NCBI GenBank assembly: GCA_003342895.1
Contig: PTFA01000271.1
Span: forward strand, 186,409-250,408
Direction of reading: 5' to 3'
DNA length: 64,000 nt
Source of the DNA: Casuarius casuarius
Taxonomy: Eukaryota > Chordata > Aves > Casuariiformes > Casuariidae
Part shown: piece by piece, positions 53,065 through 64,000 of the stretch
Layout: every line of letters begins with the position of its first letter
Position numbering within the stretch: position 1 is the first letter of the stretch
Made by a program: the position numbers and the translations under genes
Notes under the pieces: generated by a model
The model's database searches: none
The model's input: only the letters and a program-made list of their open reading frames with translations
Told to the model about the DNA's origin: nothing

Positions 53065-53740
53065 AACTGTGTTAATTGTGCAAGGTGTAATAGAGTCCTG
53101 GAAGTTAATAAAGGGATGTGGGACAGGTGAGAGATGCTTTTCCCCTCCCTGTCTGTGGTGCAGAATAGCTGTGAACATTCAGCAAGCTGTGAATAGTATG
53201 CAAGAGTGAGAGAATCGCTCTGAAACAGGTGCTGTATTGTGTTGCTATAGGTTGTCTTCTCTGTGCTTGAACTCTAAGAAAAGAGGGTTGACCGCAGCAG
53301 AGGTGCTGCTTCTGCATTGTAAGAACTGCAGTTTGCAGAAGGCTCTGGGGCTATCAAAGTGACATCATGGGATGGGGAAGAGCAATGGGAGTTGAGGGAG
53401 TTTCTATAGGCTCCTTGGGCAGTTCAAATTAACAAGGGCAACACAATCCTGTTTCTGCTTCCTAGAGGACAAACCTACAGATGGAGGGGCACTAGGTTCA
53501 GGCAGTCCATCACCCTTCACAGGTGTGCATATCTGAAAGACTGTGAACCCCGTCTTGCAATCCTGTCCTTTCCGAGAACAGGAATAGGGATGATACAGCA
53601 GGACTGAACGAAGTGTCTGATTAGCAACTGAGTTGCTTTGTGGCAATGGGGTTAAATACCGATACTTCTTAATCAATGGTCCTTCTGTGCACTTGGAAAC
53701 CTTTCATTTTAGGTTCTCTATGCATGTATCTTTAATTGAA
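53065..53740. other. Non-coding stretch; no gene seen
   Basis: No supportable gene or repeat. Confidence 0.45.
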
Positions 53741-53744
53741 TGGC

Positions 53745-53855
53745 AGATGGAATTGGGAGGAGACTGAATGACTTGTACAGGATCACATCAGAGGACAATA
53801 TTAGAACTACGAATCCCTAACCTCTGCCATTACCAGCATGGCATTGTCCCCCAGA
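53745..53855 (-). repeat. MIR-type SINE fragment
   Basis: GACTGAATGACTTGTACAGG, ATCACATCAGAGGAC, AACTACGAATCCCTAACCTC and GCCATTACCAGCATGGCA follow the complement of a MIR element: a TAAGTGACTTGCCCAAGGTC part, a GGGATTCGAACCC part and a CTCTAACCACTA-like head. Confidence 0.6.
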
Positions 53856-53859
53856 CTTC

Positions 53860-54730
53860 ATCCTAAGTCAGCCTGTTCACTATTATACACGGGGACAAAA
53901 GCTGTTCTTTCATTGGCAATAGTATACTCAAGACCTATTCTTTCAGATGATTGTGCGATAGCATGTCAGTTGTGAGGCTATGGACATATCGCTTCACCTT
54001 GCACTAACTGTCTGACAGCATTTGTAGACTTTTTGCTACAGTGAGAATCAAGAAATAGAAATGCATTGCTCAAGAGGTGTATGTGCAGCCACAGAATGAA
54101 AACACCACTGTCTATTTCTGAGCCATTTTGGTTCTCACTACTACCAAAACATGTTTGGGGAAGTCTTAGGAGTTCCAGCTTCTGAGGGAAGTGTCTCTGT
54201 GTTTAGGAGTATCTAGAACATCCCTTTTTCACTAATTCAGACTCAAGTTATTTGATACACAAAGCCTTCTTTACATATAATATTAGATTTCTTAATGTCT
54301 AGAAATGCAACTACTAAATACTTATTACTATGTGCTTTTTATGTGTCTGAGGATAAACCTATTCAAGCCTGAGGACAAGCCTATCAAAGCTATGGGATGT
54401 CTTTTTTTCCTAAATATAGTTTGGTAAATTGAGAGGAAGCTGAGATTTTTCCAAGCCATTCTCTCCACCAGGAGCTGGAGGAAGTAGTTTCTTTTCCCCT
54501 GTGTTCGTATGGTAGACCTGCTTTTTGACCATAAAAAGGCACCTAAGGAATTGGTCCGTCTGACCTCATGTACAAAATCAAGATACATCTTTTGTGTCTC
54601 ATCTTCCAGTTGCTATCAGAAGGCATGTGGTATGCTTTTTCTGTGGTAGTGTTTCCAGCAGAATAGGTGCAATCTTTGCCTTATGAAGAGCATAATACTA
54701 TATTGATCTGGAAGAGACTAATCATCTTGT
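53860..54730. other. Non-coding stretch with a 22-bp tandem duplication
   Basis: No supportable gene. Two adjacent 22-bp units at 54347-54368 and 54369-54390 share 18 of 22 bases; each starts CTGAGGA and ends AAGC. Confidence 0.6.
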
Positions 54731-54734
54731 TAAA

Positions 54735-54832
54735 TCACCAGAATGAGGACTGACAGAGGATTCCCTACTCTGCCACAGATTTATTGTGACCTTCAGCAAC
54801 CCCCTTGAACTTTGTGCTACAGTTCCCCACGG
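54735..54832 (+). repeat. MIR SINE fragment
   Basis: GGATTCCCTACTCTGCCACA, then GATTTATTGTGACCTTCAGC and a CCTTGAACTTTGTGCTACAG part that leads into TTCCCC follow the MIR core and 3' order closely. Confidence 0.65.
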
Positions 54833-54834
54833 GC

Positions 54835-55900
54835 TTTGGTGTGTGTACTCTGCACTTAGGTGGAGTTGGGTACAGTTGCTATGCATGCTCAGTATGTCTA
54901 GAAAAGTGGGCCTTGCTATCTTTCCTTGCTATCAGTGCTCTGCTTCACAAAGGAGGGGCAAAAGATAAGCAGAAATACTGCAAAAACACTGTGATGACAG
55001 TGGGATAAGCACTTGTTTGCACTAAAAAGGGCTGTGATTTTCTGGCCTCTTCTGGGGCAAACGTTGCTCAAATGGGTCCTGCAAAGAAAGGTGGCAAGGA
55101 GTTTTCTGCCATCACTGAGGTGGTGACTGAGGAATATAACATCAGCATTCATAAACAGATTCATAGAGCGAGTGTCAAGAAATGAGCATCAAGTGCTCTC
55201 TAGGAGATCTCTAAATTTACAGTGAAGGATGCAGGTATGCCCAATGTCTGAATCAGCACCAGCTTGAACAAAGCTGTTGGGGCTAAAGGAACGTTTCTTA
55301 CCACATCCGTGTATGTTTGGTCAAAAAATACAATGAGGGTGAAGATTCACTAAACAAGCTCTACAGGCTGTTTATCAGTTGCAACACTCAAAGTAGTACA
55401 GGTAGTTAATATGGATAAAAACAGAAATGACCCAGCACCTTGAAGGATTATCACTGCCCTTACATGAATGCAAGGAAATTGCCTTTTCTGACTAGTCTCT
55501 TCTCTGAGCTTTCATAGATTTTTTTGCTTTTTTGGCTTTGGTAACTGATAAACTCCTGTACATTCTGCTATTTTAATACCAAACAAAGAGTCTCATATGC
55601 TAAATCACCTTATTTCTTTCTGATCACAGTGAGCACAGTCTCTTTTTAGTAAAAGGTATTAATTTAAATTCCATAATCCCAAACATATTCTTGTTTCTGT
55701 TCCATGCTTTAGAAGGCCAATGACATTTTAATTTAATAAGGGAGAAACACACATGACACTGTGTTCCCTGCAACTGCCTTCTGACCTCAGAGTCTTTCCT
55801 GCCTTTCTTTGTGTTCCGGCAAATGCAATCTCTGCTTTTATTCAAGAATACTCTATCCTTTCTGATATCCATGTTGTATCAATGGGTAAAATTCAAATAT
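54835..55900. other. Non-coding stretch; no gene seen
   Basis: No supportable gene or repeat. Confidence 0.45.
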
Positions 55901-55904
55901 CTGT

Positions 55905-56225
55905 AGCATTTTCACAGTGACTTTTGGAATATTATTTGCATTATTTAATAATGCAAACCCATGAATGGAGCTGCAGCAAGATTTATGCACTGCTGTGTCC
56001 TACTGAAACATCTGGATACGTGCTGGCCCTTTACAGAGAAATCGATTTTGTTTTGGATTAAAATGAGTTAACTCATCCAGCAATATCTTGATTTATGTCA
56101 GCTGCATTTATCTTTCTAAATAAGCTTTGTTTACTCGGTTAAGATTTACTTAACTGGGTACATGATATTACTGATTATTTTGTGGCATGTGCGCACTTTG
56201 GTCATATGATCACACAGTTCCTAAA
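55905..56225. promoter_or_regulatory. Possible conserved non-coding element with paired POU-like sites
   Basis: An AT-rich block packed with symmetric factor-like words. At 55935-55957 two 11-base arms, TTTGCATTATT and AATAATGCAAA, form a perfect inverted repeat around one T. The left arm, with the preceding A, is a canonical POU octamer ATTTGCAT; the right arm is near-canonical. At 56063-56076 lies a perfect 14-bp palindrome ATGAGTTAACTCAT, which contains an HNF1-like half site. CGATTTTGTTTTGG, TTGATTTATGTCAGCTGC and a TCATATGA palindrome follow. It is not a known repeat and not coding. The enhancer role is inferred. Confidence 0.4.
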
Positions 56226-56229
56226 GTAT

Positions 56230-58530
56230 CATTCTTTGCCATTTTTATGCTTCCATTTTGCTGCTTAAACTTACTTCAATCAGCTTGATTTGAGAGATGT
56301 GCTTGTTGCAGTCCTCATACTCCCCCCCCCCTTTAGAAATGCCAAATAACACTCGTTCACTCTTTTCGCTGGTTTGATTCTGCTCTCCTTTGCTCTGATG
56401 TAAATCAGGAACTGACTCCTGAAACCCACCATGCAAAGGCAAGACTGCTGACAGATCAGAGCCTACCACCTCTGGATTAGCAGGTGACTGAAACCCTCTG
56501 AAGAAGTGGGGATTATTTTGTTAGTAATTTTATGGATTATTCTGAGGAGGTATTCTATGAACAACTGTACTGCTCTAATAAACAGAGGTCTCAGCCGTTT
56601 GCAGTTTTTTTCTTCTTTTTACAGACCTGTGCATCATATCTAATACACTTGTCCTCCCATGTCCAAGTCATAATGCTTCACAACTCCTATGCTAGCCAAC
56701 ACACATAACATCCCAGTGCATCCCTCCTCAGGTACCATATGGTGCTGCACTTCAGCCTTGGCTTCTCAAAATCAGAGCCCCCTCATTTACAGCTCTGCAT
56801 TGGCTGCTAAGCAAAGAGGGCACCTTGACTTCAGATCTCGCTGTGCTGTCCTTGATCTGGCAGATCCAGAATTGTTCTCATCTCAAACATGCTGCTGATG
56901 CTTTTTTTTTTTTCCCTCTTTGTGTGCGCTATTACAGGAGTACCAAGAACCACCAGTTGTATTTTAGAGCTTCACTGTGCAAACTACTACTGGCCTGGTT
57001 CCAGAGGGGTTCTTGCTCTCTGGTCAGGTATAGCGCAGAGAACTGAAAGGCAGCCAGGAGGGAGAGGAGAGGTAACAGCTGTAGTCTCCATTTGGTGTCT
57101 GCTCAGACATGGCACAGCAGTCTTCTCTGATTGCCACAGAGCAGGCATTACTAAGGAATGTATCTGGAGCAATGATCCTGAGCTATGTGGGGACATGAGA
57201 CAATGGAGAAGGGCAGTTTCATTTTATTCTGTGACTTGGTGAGCTTTTGAAGTCCTGTATAAAATAGTTTATGAACCAAGGCATACAAGAATAATGATTT
57301 TCAGCCCAAGTCATAGTACTACACAACAAAAACTGAGTTCATTAAGAACTAATCCCTGGGATCCTTGCTACCTGTGCATTCTTCTAATGCTCCTGAGCTC
57401 TGTGCTGTTGGCTTTGTTTCTAGCTGTTTTAGCTGTACTATGTACAGCTGACTAGAAAACAAGAGCTTCCCTGTCATGAAACATCTAGCATTTTCTCTGC
57501 TTTTTAAAAAAATTCTATTCTAGAAGAAAACTGAAAGTGTAGGGTGTTTACTGAGGGCATGAAAGACTTGGGTTACATTAATTTTGCCACAAGTCCTCAG
57601 CAAACTGTCATACTAGGACAGCATTTCTTTTTCTATGCCTGTCTACACCCCTGGATACTTGGATCTTCATTTTTTTTTTATAGTGTTATAGGATTCCTAG
57701 TGAGCAAAACACTGCTGCACCCTGTATTATGCTGACTATGCCTCGTTCCTCATGGTTCTGAGTTGAGAGGCATCCTAGCAAGAGTTAAAAATTTAGACTG
57801 TATCTATATGCTCGTGTCTGTATGGAGTGCTGGCTAAAAGCCTGTTACAGCTCAAGTGCACTCTCTGGAAAAACTTCTGTCTCAGAGGCTGGTCAGAGGT
57901 GCCTTGGCCCTTTTAGCCATATGCCAGGAGCAGCAAGAGCAGGGAAGGTTTTGAAAGCCAGTGCAGAAGCAGGTTAAGCTGCCTGAGCACAAGGTACTCC
58001 GGGAAGAAATTGCCCCAGTGCAAGGGTGAGTATGGTTCAGGCTTGTCCCAGAGGTGGCTGCCTTTCCTTGGAGTATTACAGTCTACTAAGGTGAAGAGTT
58101 CATTTGAGAGTTTTCTGTCCATTAATACTATTTCCTCTGAGGAGCTTTCTGTGCTCTTGTACTTTCTGGTCTCTGTGTGGTGGGTTCTGAGCTGGAGAAT
58201 TTCAGGAATCAAAGCCTAGTCTCTCAGAAGCACTTCTTTTCACAGCTGCGCTGCATGTGAAATATAGGCTCTGCCTTAGTCTGTGCAGCACAAAAGCTCT
58301 GCATAGACTTCAGTTTGCAACAGCCTAACTGCTGGGATTTAAAAGTGGTAAAAGGAAATGAACCTTCAGTTTCAATGGAGTGACCTTTGCACAAAGCTAT
58401 TGCTTTAGGATCCCTAAGTGTACATAAGGAGAACTTCTAGTGTAAGGTGTGTTCGTAGTGACTCCCCTGCTTCTCGGTATGCACTCCTACCGCTGATTTA
58501 GGACAAGTCGTGTGTTTTGTTTCCAGCCCA
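56230..58530. other. Non-coding stretch; no gene seen
   Basis: No supportable gene. A C run of about 10 lies near 56322-56332 and a run of 12 T at 56902-56913. Composition rises in G+C only at the right edge, where the CpG island starts. Confidence 0.45.
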
Positions 58531-58637
58531 GCCAGGCAGGGAGCCCCTAAAAGGCCGCGTTAGCGTCTCCTGCAGGTGGTGGCTTCCCCTGCGTGCTCCG
58601 CCCCGGGCTCACCCGCGGGGCGCCCCCCGTGCCAGGC

Positions 58638-58812
58638 NNNNNNNNNNNNNNNNNNNNNNNNNNNNNNNNNNNNNNNNNNNNNNNNNNNNNNNNNNNNNNN
58701 NNNNNNNNNNNNNNNNNNNNNNNNNNNNNNNNNNNNNNNNNNNNNNNNNNNNNNNNNNNNNNNNNNNNNNNNNNNNNNNNNNNNNNNNNNNNNNNNNNNN
58801 NNNNNNNNNNNN
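58638..58812. other. Assembly gap (175 N)
   Basis: An uninterrupted run of 175 N lies inside the CpG island. Frames drawn across it are meaningless. Loss of very G+C-rich sequence is a common cause of such gaps. Confidence 0.99.
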
Positions 58813-58830
58813 GCCGGGGCCGGGGCCGGG
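58813..58830. repeat. GGGGCC repeat at gap edge
   Basis: Immediately after the N run the sequence reads as nearly three GGGGCC units (GCC GGGGCC GGGGCC GGG), a potential G-quadruplex. The array may continue into the gap. Confidence 0.8.
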
Positions 58831-59720
58831 CTGGCGGCGGCTCTCCGCGCCGGCGGAGGGAGGCGCATCCGGGACGGCGAGGATGAGCGAGAGCTGCCGC
58901 CTGCCTTAGCCCGTTCGCCCCGCGGCTCTTCCCAGCCTGCTGGCAGCGGGGGGCTCCACGGGCGGCTCGGGGCTGCCGGACGAGGCAGCGGAGCGGCTCT
59001 GCTCCCCGGCGGGGGCTTTGCCGGCAGGGGGCAGGGCTGGGAGCCGGCCGCTTGGGTTTCTAGGGCTTGACGTCCTTCCAGCTAGCCCGACCCCCTTCCC
59101 GGCGGAGCCTTTCCTCCCGGGCGGAGAAGTCCCAAGAAGTGGCGTTGGGGCCACTCCGGGCGCGGCGGGGCCGCGGCGATGGGCCGGGAAGTTTGGCGGC
59201 GAGGGGGGCCGGCGGCCCGCCGCTGAGAGCCGGCCGCTCCCGGGGCCGGTCCCTTTTCCGAGGAGCGGGAGGGCGCCACAAAGTGAAATCCATGAGGATT
59301 CTCGGGCTTCTCCTGGAGAAAGGCTCGCATATGCTGCAGTGTCTCTGTGGAAGGCGCCTGAGATCCAGCCAAAGCCCAGGTGGGGAGAGCGCGTCCTTGT
59401 CCCTGCCGCCCTCGCCTCCCCGCCCGGGCGCTGCTTGGCCGGACGCCGCTCGGCCTGGGCTGGCCCCGTTTCCTCGCGTTCGTCCTCTTCCTCCTCCTCT
59501 TCCTCCTCCTCCTCCTCCCCGGCCTGCCCGGCGCAGCGCACAGGTGGCCGGTAGGGCCCGGGCGCTGTCCGCGGTGCTGACCCCTACCGCGGCCCCGTCC
59601 CGCCGCGGCCCTCACCGCGCCCGCGGCCCTCATCCCCACCTGGCCGGAGTGGGAGCCAGCTGCCCCGCATTGCCCCGCAGCCCTGTGCAACTCCGAGGCT
59701 AGGTGCTGCAGCCCGTTGCA

Positions 59721-60000
59721 AGAGCTCCCCACGCTCTGTCTCTTGTAGCAGCATTTTCCTGGCCGGTGCGGGGGGGGAGTTTAAATGTGTACTCGAATGG
59801 AGATGGTCCTAGGAGCAAAGACTGCCCCTGACAGGGGGCCGGGAGCCACCTTGAACCCCTCTTGGCTCCTAGCCTGCTACGGAGGGAGCAGTATTGGAGG
59901 GTGCATCAGGACAGGGAACATAGTGGGGTGAAGGGCTGAATGATGTGCTTGATCTTGAGCTGTAGCTAAGCACTTTTCTGAAGAGGGAGACTAAGTGCCT
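59721..60000. other. CpG-island shore; no feature called
   Basis: G+C falls back to the regional level. A G run lies at about 59770-59778. Donor-like words are present, but no exon can be fixed. Confidence 0.4.
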
Positions 60001-60004
60001 GAGT

Positions 60005-60180
60005 GCCTTGATTTGGTCCAGCACTGCCTCTGAGTTTTGGGGTGATCTTGTTGAAGTCCCTTAACTGGTGTCTCTGTGGCTGTCTTTGTACCACACACGT
60101 TTCAGGAGTCTGACCTGCCCTTTCTATGACACTGGGTAAATGACCATAGAAAGAAATCCCATGTTATTATTATTTAAGAC
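60005..60180 (+). repeat. MIR SINE fragment
   Basis: TCCAGCACTGCCTCTGAGTT, then GGGGTGATCTTGTTGAAGTC, CCTTAACTGGTGTCTCTGTG and a later TTATTATTATTTA tail follow the MIR core and 3' end order. Confidence 0.55.
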
Positions 60181-60184
60181 TCTG

Positions 60185-63100
60185 TGGAGGTTATAGCACT
60201 AACCCTGCTGCTTTGAGCTTGATTGGATTTCGGTTCCTACTTGGCTTTCTGCTAGAACTGCCTATTGAACCCTGACCATTGTAATATTTGGGTATTGGAT
60301 GCTTACAGGGATATCTTTCAAAATATCATGTGTTATTTCCTTATCTGAGATCTTGGTCTCATAGGAGAAAAATTTCCACACCTCCTGCGTAAATACTTGC
60401 TATTGTCCATTGAAAAGAAACACTGTTTGGGGAACACTGTTGCTGAGGTAGTCTGGATTCCCTTTTGGCCCAGCTAAGGAGAATTTGTTAACATCTAGGG
60501 CCAATTGTTTATGCCTCAGTAGCCTCCTTCCCTCCCACACAGACACTTGTGTGTGCAAGTCATTGGCCGTGACTGGCTCGTAGGAATAGGAGAGGTGTGG
60601 GAAATCTATGAAAGGGTGGGCTTGGCTCCCTTGAAGCTAATTATTTTCTGCTCTGCTTTGAAGAAAGATCTGATCACACTAAACAGAACAAATTGTGGCT
60701 GTGCTTGGAAGTATCAAACAAGTCATTCTGGTCTCAGTGGAAAATGATACAAGAGTTTTCTTCATAGTCATGCATGTGAATGTTTGTTTTGTGTCATTTG
60801 GAAACTTGGGGCAGTAAAGAGTATGATAATCTCCTGGGGAAAATGAGGTGGTACCCACTTCGCTAGGATGTGCTAGGCTATAACTTCATTGAACTAGAAG
60901 CCAGTGATAGTGTCCAAATGATTGCCCTGTTGAGCTGGTTTGGTTTATTCTGTGCTAGGGCATACTTGGTGGATATATAGTGAGTGAATCTTTCCTTATT
61001 TCTCCTGCTCTCACTGGGTGATACTGAACCTTATGCAGTCTGTGGATTTCTTGATGTTGTGCTGTAAGGAGGCAGTCCATGGGAATGATCTGTGTTATCT
61101 TCAACTGGCCATGTTCCCTAGGTACTATCCCAATACCACAAGCCTGAGCACTCTGGATGGGGATTGTTACTTTGAATCAGACTGCTGAAATACATTCCCT
61201 CTTCCTATCTGTATTTTTTTCCTTTTCCATCAAGTTTGGGCTTTATATGCTCAAAAAACCCTGCAACAAAAATGAAAGCTACCAACTAGAAGGAGGTCAC
61301 TGTGGGCTAGGCCTGCTGGAGGGGAGACCTCCTTGCTGCTTCTTGAAAAAGTCAGCATGCCTGAGGAGAATTGTGTATTTTCCTATAGCAGCCCAAAATG
61401 TCTAGTATAGTGTCCAGCATAGCACTGTACGGGGGCTATACTCGTAAGAAATGTTACTGGGGAGTAGGGGCCATGGAAATACAGACTGCAACAGTAATGG
61501 CATAGTGCTGTGAGCCACTTATACGCCCTTGACCCTCTCATCTGACAAGTTACACTGATATGGGATGTCTATGCCAAACCATCTGGCATTTTATGTACTT
61601 AATTTACATGTCAGGATGACCAAGCCCTTCATCCTCCTTCCATCTATGTTTTGTCTCATTCAGACAAGTTATAGGGATGTAACTATGTGCTTAAAATCCA
61701 ATTCATGCTCACGTATTGTGTGAATCAGAGCCCTGGATCTGATCACTCTGATAGAAACTAATGTATAATACTTTGAAGGAAAACAATGAAGTACTGAAGG
61801 TGGTTGTAGGATACTGTGCAGCTCTATTGTGATGCCAACAAAAAACAAGATTTATGTCACTGTTCAGCTAAGATCTCTAGCCCTATAGCTAACTGTAGCC
61901 TGTTGTTTTCTTACACTCCACTTCGGTGTTCTGCTACCACTTACCTTAGACTGAGTTCTCTTTTACAGGGACAAACTTTCTTGTTTCTCTTTGAAAGCAC
62001 TTTGCGAAATGGCGTTTGATGGGTCTCTAAGGCACCACAGTAATACAAGTAATTCCTACCAACATGGAGTGAGAAATGTATTCCTAACCCTTTCTGTGTT
62101 TCTTTGCAAGTATTTTGGCACAATGATGTCCTGTATCTTCTTCTGGGTACTTCACTTGTTACCTAAGTTTTAGAAGTTGTAAGCTGACTAATTGTATTGC
62201 ATGCACAGAGGCATTTCTCTTCTGGATAATGTGATTGTAATTACTTTTTTTAAAGTCTTTGGTATTTTAGTTAATTTATTTTTTTGTGAACACCTTTTCC
62301 CCTTTGTTTGGAATGTGTGGTTTGCCATTTCAGAATTGATTTCGCTTTTGGCTTCCAAGACAATGTTATGAAATAGATTGCTACTACGCTGTGAAGTTCA
62401 AGGTAAACATCAGAAAATGATTGTATTGGTGTTATAAATGTGAATGGAGTTGTAAAAAAAAACATTTTAGGTAACCTGTACCTGCTTTGCAACTGCTGGA
62501 TGCAAAAGGTTGTGTCCCTATAGGCTACATTAGTAGCAGTATGGAGATTTCTGCTAGTGAGTGTTCAGTCCTCCTCCATAATGAGCTGTTATTTAGCTGT
62601 ATGGGTGGTTCTGTCTGTTACTTATTCTGCCCTTGGCTTCTATAGAGACTGATCTGTGAGATGCGTGATTGCTAAAATCACAGCTATTTCTCATGTCATT
62701 GCATCAACCGGTATGAAGGTATTTAGNGATAATGCATTATCAGTTTTAATTTCAGTACTGTAGGCCTAGTTGTAGCCATAGACTCTGATCTGTTCCCCAA
62801 AAATTCAGATGTGTCTCTCAGTTTAAATCCCTATTCTTCAAGTCAATGCCTTCAGTAGAAATTAAGCTCATATTGAAAGTAAACCCTGGGCTTGGCTTCC
62901 CTGAGACCTTCACACTGGTAAAATTTGGAGGTGTTCCTGGAAATAGGCTGGTTGATACTGGTTTTATGGCAAATTAAAGTGATGTCTGGCACATCAGGTT
63001 TTTGTATTTCTGTAAGCATCGCAATACTAAGCCTGATATTTGGGGCAATAGGAATAAGCACTCTGTCCAGGCAGGCAGGGTCAGGTGGTTGCTCCACTAT

Positions 63101-64000
63101 TAGCCTGTCTGTTACTGCCTCTGCATATCTTTGTGTTTGTCGTGAGACTATTTGGGGCACTGTCATAATGTGCCTGCAGTGAGTGCACGTGCAGATGCAA
63201 ATGGAGTCACACGCATAAGATGTACAATTGCCTATTCAAAAGTAACATTTGGCTTATGAGCAAAACAAGTATCTCTTGTTTTTTCTTTTTGCGTAGTGAT
63301 CTGTGCATTCATGCACGCTTTATTTGTACATACCAGTTCTGGAACAATTTTCTTATTGCTGTTTACTCAGGTAGACAGCAGGTAATAGCATATAGCATAT
63401 GCTATACAGTCAGCTTCAAATTAGGGGGAACAATAGGTCTGTGTGCGTAAGTGATAAATAGTAAGACTTGTAACTCCTTGCTGAGTTTAGCAAACTCTGA
63501 GAACCCCTGTGGTCTGTGGCAGTTTAGAACATAGACTGTGTATTGCTGGTGGGAGATGGGGAACGTGACTTAATGTCAGTGAAATGGAGATGAGAGTTGG
63601 TCACAAGGCTGAAAATACCTAGGAAATGATGTGCTGGGAGGCATCAGCATCTTTTCATTCCTACACCAGGTCCCTTGCTGCTACTCTACGCCACTTTTCG
63701 GAGCACATCAGTGTCCCCAGGTCCGTTTTCCTCAGGTTCACTCCTATCGTGTGTCTTTGGAAAATTAATGTCTGTTGACCAGTGAAAATGAAGAACATGT
63801 GCTATTCCAGGATAAGTCCTATTGTTGACACTTACGTGCAAGCTGAAAGAATACTTTTGTCTGATTTAGTTTAATTCACCTGGGAAATGAATTAAGCAAA
63901 ACTGTGAAAATTCTCTTTTTTATTTTGTAATAGGAGCACTTCTCTAGGGTATTATTCAAGAATAGCTATAGCATTTTAAATCCACACTTTCCTTTATTCT
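60185..64000. other. Non-coding stretch; no gene seen
   Basis: No supportable gene. A single ambiguous base is at 62727. At 62925-63182 a plus-strand frame encodes a hydrophobic 20-residue stretch and the minus strand is open for 104 codons over the same bases, but no splice sites or family features support either. AT-rich sequence dominates 62200-62470. Confidence 0.4.

Larger units (their letters stand above)
58540..59720. promoter_or_regulatory. CpG island, probable promoter and first exon of an unidentified gene
   Basis: CpG density and G+C jump sharply here (roughly 70% G+C, CpG near expectation) and fall off by about 59720. The island includes GC boxes (CCGCCCC-type words), a GGGGCC repeat, a TCC/CTC tract at about 59485-59520 and a CTCF-like CCGGCAGGGGGCAGGG at 59021-59036. 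Such islands nearly always mark promoters in vertebrates. Direction is not settled: 58840-59260 is G-rich and 59400-59700 C-rich on the plus strand. Long frames on all strands follow from the composition and I do not call any as protein. A lower-G+C segment at about 59283-59392 contains a plus-strand ATG frame (MRILGLLLEKGSHMLQCLCG) running into a donor-like CCCAG|GTGGGG. On the minus strand the same segment contains acceptor-like AGs. Confidence 0.85.

Noticed and set aside
58517..59070. Open frames of 100-160 codons crossing the N run
   Set aside because: Most of their length is undetermined sequence, so they are artefacts of the gap plus high G+C.
58906..59732. Long minus- and plus-strand frames of 178-216 codons in the CpG island, one with a poly-Glu tract
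   Set aside because: All frames on both strands are open at once, as expected at about 70% G+C. The Glu and Ser runs come from one TCC/CTC tract. No family features are visible.
1..64000. CRISPR arrays, bacterial operons, insertion sequences, retroviral LTRs or primer-binding sites
   Set aside because: Looked for and not seen. Repeats present are vertebrate LINE/SINE fragments and simple repeats only.

Overview
The window looks like vertebrate nuclear DNA, most likely from a bird or another archosaur/reptile. It is about 40% G+C, has few CpGs outside one island, and contains no long open reading frames with recognisable protein families. Its recognisable interspersed repeats are old CR1 LINE fragments and MIR/CORE-type SINE fragments. 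I see no Alu-like or recent L1-like sequence, no LTR retroelement and nothing bacterial. It is draft assembly: there is a 175-base run of N at 58638-58812 and single Ns at 22460 and 62727.

Layout. From 1 to about 58.5 kb the sequence is non-coding (intergenic or very long intron), with degraded repeats and AT-rich, motif-dense blocks that read like conserved non-coding elements. The clearest CR1 fragments lie at about 495-745 (-), 22040-22490 (-), 24300-24650 (+), 42100-42515 (-) and 52215-53060 (+). MIR-like fragments are scattered (for example 25900-25990 -, 26060-26175 +, 53745-53855 -, 54735-54832 +, 60005-60180 +). The best regulatory-looking blocks are 6890-7190, 10195-10500, 16690-16960, 29770-30070, 46510-46680 and 55905-56225. 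The last one carries an 11-bp-arm inverted repeat built from two POU-octamer-like sites.

At 58.54-59.72 kb there is a strong CpG island, interrupted by the N gap and flanked at the gap edge by a GGGGCC repeat. It is almost certainly a gene promoter with a first exon, but neither the gene nor its direction can be read with certainty. From 59.7 to 64 kb the sequence returns to ordinary non-coding composition.

The only interior segment I would defend as a possible coding exon is on the minus strand at 1760-1960. It is 201 nt, has an AG acceptor after a pyrimidine tract, an AG|GTGATG donor and an open frame throughout, and I do not recognise its product. If it is real, the CpG island about 57 kb upstream on the same strand is a natural candidate promoter. 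That link is inference only.

Repeat family calls were made by eye from remembered family features, without a search. I found no convincing evidence of an undescribed molecular system. The observations below are ranked accordingly.
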